Below are positions 62,796 through 64,000 of a stretch of DNA of 64,000 nt, piece after piece. The notes beneath the pieces are model-generated. The model did not search any database. It saw only the letters and a program-made list of their open reading frames with translations, and was not told the origin of the DNA. The translations under genes and the position numbers were made by a program. Source of the DNA: Modicisalibacter muralis (lineage in GTDB: Bacteria; Pseudomonadota; Gammaproteobacteria; Pseudomonadales; Halomonadaceae); contig NZ_FNGI01000007.1 in the NCBI RefSeq assembly GCF_900102945.1, forward strand, positions 124,001 to 188,000. Reading direction: 5' to 3'. Every line of letters starts with the position of its first letter. Within the stretch, counting starts at the first letter, position 1.

Positions 62796-63599
62796 TCAGG
62801 CGTCGAGCGCCTGGCGCATCTCGCCGAGCACCGCCTTGAGCGAATCGGCGACCGCCTCGGGACGCTCGGCGCCCTCGGCGATGCGCGACACCAGCGCGCT
62901 GCCGACGATCACGCCATCGGCAACCCGGCCCACTGCCGCCGCCGAGGCGCCATCGCGAATGCCGAAGCCCACGCATAGCGGCAAATCGGTCGACTTGCGC
63001 AGCACGTCGAGCTGGCGATCCACGGCCTCGACATCCAGCGTCGCCGCACCGGTCACGCCCTTGAGCGACACGTAATAGAGATACCCTTCTCCATGGGCAC
63101 ATATTGTAGCGGCCCGAGCCTCGGAGGTGGTAGGGGCGACGAGGAAGATCGACTGCAACCGGTGTTCCTTGAACAGCGGCGCCAGCTCGTCGGCTTCTTC
63201 CGGTGGCATGTCGACCACCAGCACGCCATCGACGCCGGCGGCCTGGGCCTGCTCGGAGAATTGCCGGTAGCCCAGCCGCTCGATGGGATTGAGATAGCCC
63301 ATCAGCACCACCGGGGTCTCGCTGTCGCGACGACGGAATTCACGCACCATATCGAAGATGTGCGTCAACCGCGTATCGTGTTTCAGCGCCCGCTCGCAGG
63401 CCTTCTGGATCACCGGACCGTCGGCCAGCGGGTCGGAGAACGGCACCCCAAGCTCGACGATATCGGCGCCGGCCTCGACCAGGGCATGCATGTAACCGAC
63501 GGTATGCGACGGCGCGGGATCGCCCGCGGTGATATAGGGAATCAGCGCGGTACGGCCCTGTTCCCTGAGCGCGGCGAAGCGTTGATCGATACGGTTCAT
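62796..63599 (-). CDS. trpA: Tryptophan synthase alpha subunit
   Basis: A 267-residue TIM-barrel enzyme that cleaves indole-3-glycerol phosphate. The catalytic Glu and Asp are in [17 protein letters not shown]; the phosphate loop is [10 protein letters not shown]. It follows trpB, but a repeat element of about 125 bases separates them, so direct coupling is lost. Confidence 0.96.
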   Translation of the reverse strand: MNRIDQRFAALREQGRTALIPYITAGDPAPSHTVGYMHALVEAGADIVELGVPFSDPLADGPVIQKACERALKHDTRLTHIFDMVREFRRRDSETPVVLMGYLNPIERLGYRQFSEQAQAAGVDGVLVVDMPPEEADELAPLFKEHRLQSIFLVAPTTSEARAATICAHGEGYLYYVSLKGVTGAATLDVEAVDRQLDVLRKSTDLPLCVGFGIRDGASAAAVGRVADGVIVGSALVSRIAEGAERPEAVADSLKAVLGEMRQALDA

Positions 63600-63623
63600 T
63601 CTTCTGTATTCCTTGAAGGCGAA

Positions 63624-63749
63624 AGTTCAAAGCAGCGAACGAAGGCCAGACAAGGCGAAAACGGCTGAAAAAGCGCAATGTACAAAAATGTACATGAGCA
63701 ATTTGAAGACGTTTTTAACGCCGCATGGTCGAGTGCAGCCATTTGAACT
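63624..63749. repeat. Dispersed structured intergenic repeat, copy 2 (between trpB and trpA)
   Basis: It matches the element at 14590-14701 over about 110 bases. The outer ends AGTTCAAA (63624-63631) and TTTGAACT (63742-63749) are complementary. The centre forms ATGTACA (63678-63684) / TGTACAT (63689-63695), a 7-bp hairpin at the same offset as the hairpin in copy 1 but with different bases. Confidence 0.7.
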
Positions 63750-63755
63750 CCGCCT

Positions 63756-64000
63756 TTAGAATTCGACGCCATCTATCTTGGCGACGGTCATGATGTCCTT
63801 GTCGCCGCGTCCGGACAGGTTGACGACGATATGCTGATCGGGGCGCAGCGTCGACGCCAGCATCTTGGCATGAGCCAGGGCATGGGCGGATTCCAGCGCC
63901 GGCATGATGCCCTCGACGTGGGTCAGCTCGCGAAAGGCCTCGAGCACCTCGCTGTCGTTGGCGGCTACGTACCGTACCCGGCCGACATCCTTCCACAAGG
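63756..64000 (-). CDS. trpB: Tryptophan synthase beta subunit, C-terminal end (partial)
   Basis: The last 81 codons of a frame that continues past the window end. The sequence [14 protein letters not shown]-like [14 protein letters not shown], then [16 protein letters not shown] and [11 protein letters not shown], is the C-terminal PLP-phosphate region of TrpB. It joins indole and serine to tryptophan in complex with TrpA. Confidence 0.95.
   Translation of the reverse strand, partial: LWKDVGRVRYVAANDSEVLEAFRELTHVEGIMPALESAHALAHAKMLASTLRPDQHIVVNLSGRGDKDIMTVAKIDGVEF

Noticed and set aside
1-64000. CRISPR arrays, tRNA or rRNA genes
   Set aside because: No regularly spaced identical repeats and no cloverleaf or rRNA-like segments were seen while reading the intergenic regions.

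Overview
The window is a GC-rich gammaproteobacterial chromosome segment. Gene content and order point to the Halomonadaceae (Halomonas or a close relative). The main pointers are the block trpB-trpA-accD-folC-dedD-cvpA-purF-metZ, a KtrAB potassium uptake pair, phhAB with a divergent tyrR, and many amino-acid catabolic genes. No rRNA, tRNA, CRISPR array, transposase or integrase was seen. The assignment rests on reading the sequence only.

Layout. 1-7160 is a trans-4-hydroxy-L-proline catabolic cluster: the end of a proline racemase/epimerase, a DapA-like deaminase, alpha-ketoglutarate semialdehyde dehydrogenase, a GntR regulator, an FAD D-hydroxyproline oxidase and an NhaC-type transporter. 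7193-15812 holds tyrosine/homogentisate breakdown (NSS symporter, maiA, fahA, hmgA, hppD) with a divergent MarR regulator and ktrAB between hmgA and hppD. 16037-21790 is mixed: argO/argP, a periplasmic protein, fdhA, a lipoprotein, a thiamine-binding-type protein and cfa. 21967-26165 holds a PAS/GGDEF protein whose 3' end is duplicated on both sides of an AT-rich islet carrying one orphan ATP-grasp gene. 26192-33835 is a four-gene operon encoding a MukF-like kleisin, a MukE-like kite protein, a 1648-residue SMC-like ATPase and a truncated haemoglobin, joined by 4-nt ATGA overlaps. 34002-35935 holds a hydrolase, a DUF99 protein and a membrane protein. 35985-42921 is tyrR / phhA-phhB-aminotransferase plus two D-amino-acid dehydrogenases. 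43083-53000 holds a MATE exporter, two tandem PAS-GGDEF-EAL paralogues (one decayed), a 2OG-Fe dioxygenase, dkgB, an NDH-2-like flavoprotein and yceI/cytochrome b561. 53316-56343 is an amino-acid ABC transporter. 56344-64000 is the housekeeping block from metZ back to trpB.

How it works together. phhA/phhB, the aminotransferase, hppD, hmgA, maiA and fahA form a full route from phenylalanine to fumarate and acetoacetate, split over three loci. TyrR probably controls the phh operon and the MarR protein probably controls hmgA. The hydroxyproline cluster feeds alpha-ketoglutarate. The most unusual part is the SMC-kite-kleisin operon. It resembles MukBEF/MksBEF/Wadjet, has no JetD/MksG nuclease beside it, has Gly where the Walker B catalytic Glu is expected, and ends in a coupled truncated globin. 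A second unusual item is a structured intergenic repeat present twice, with a central hairpin that changes sequence but keeps pairing.
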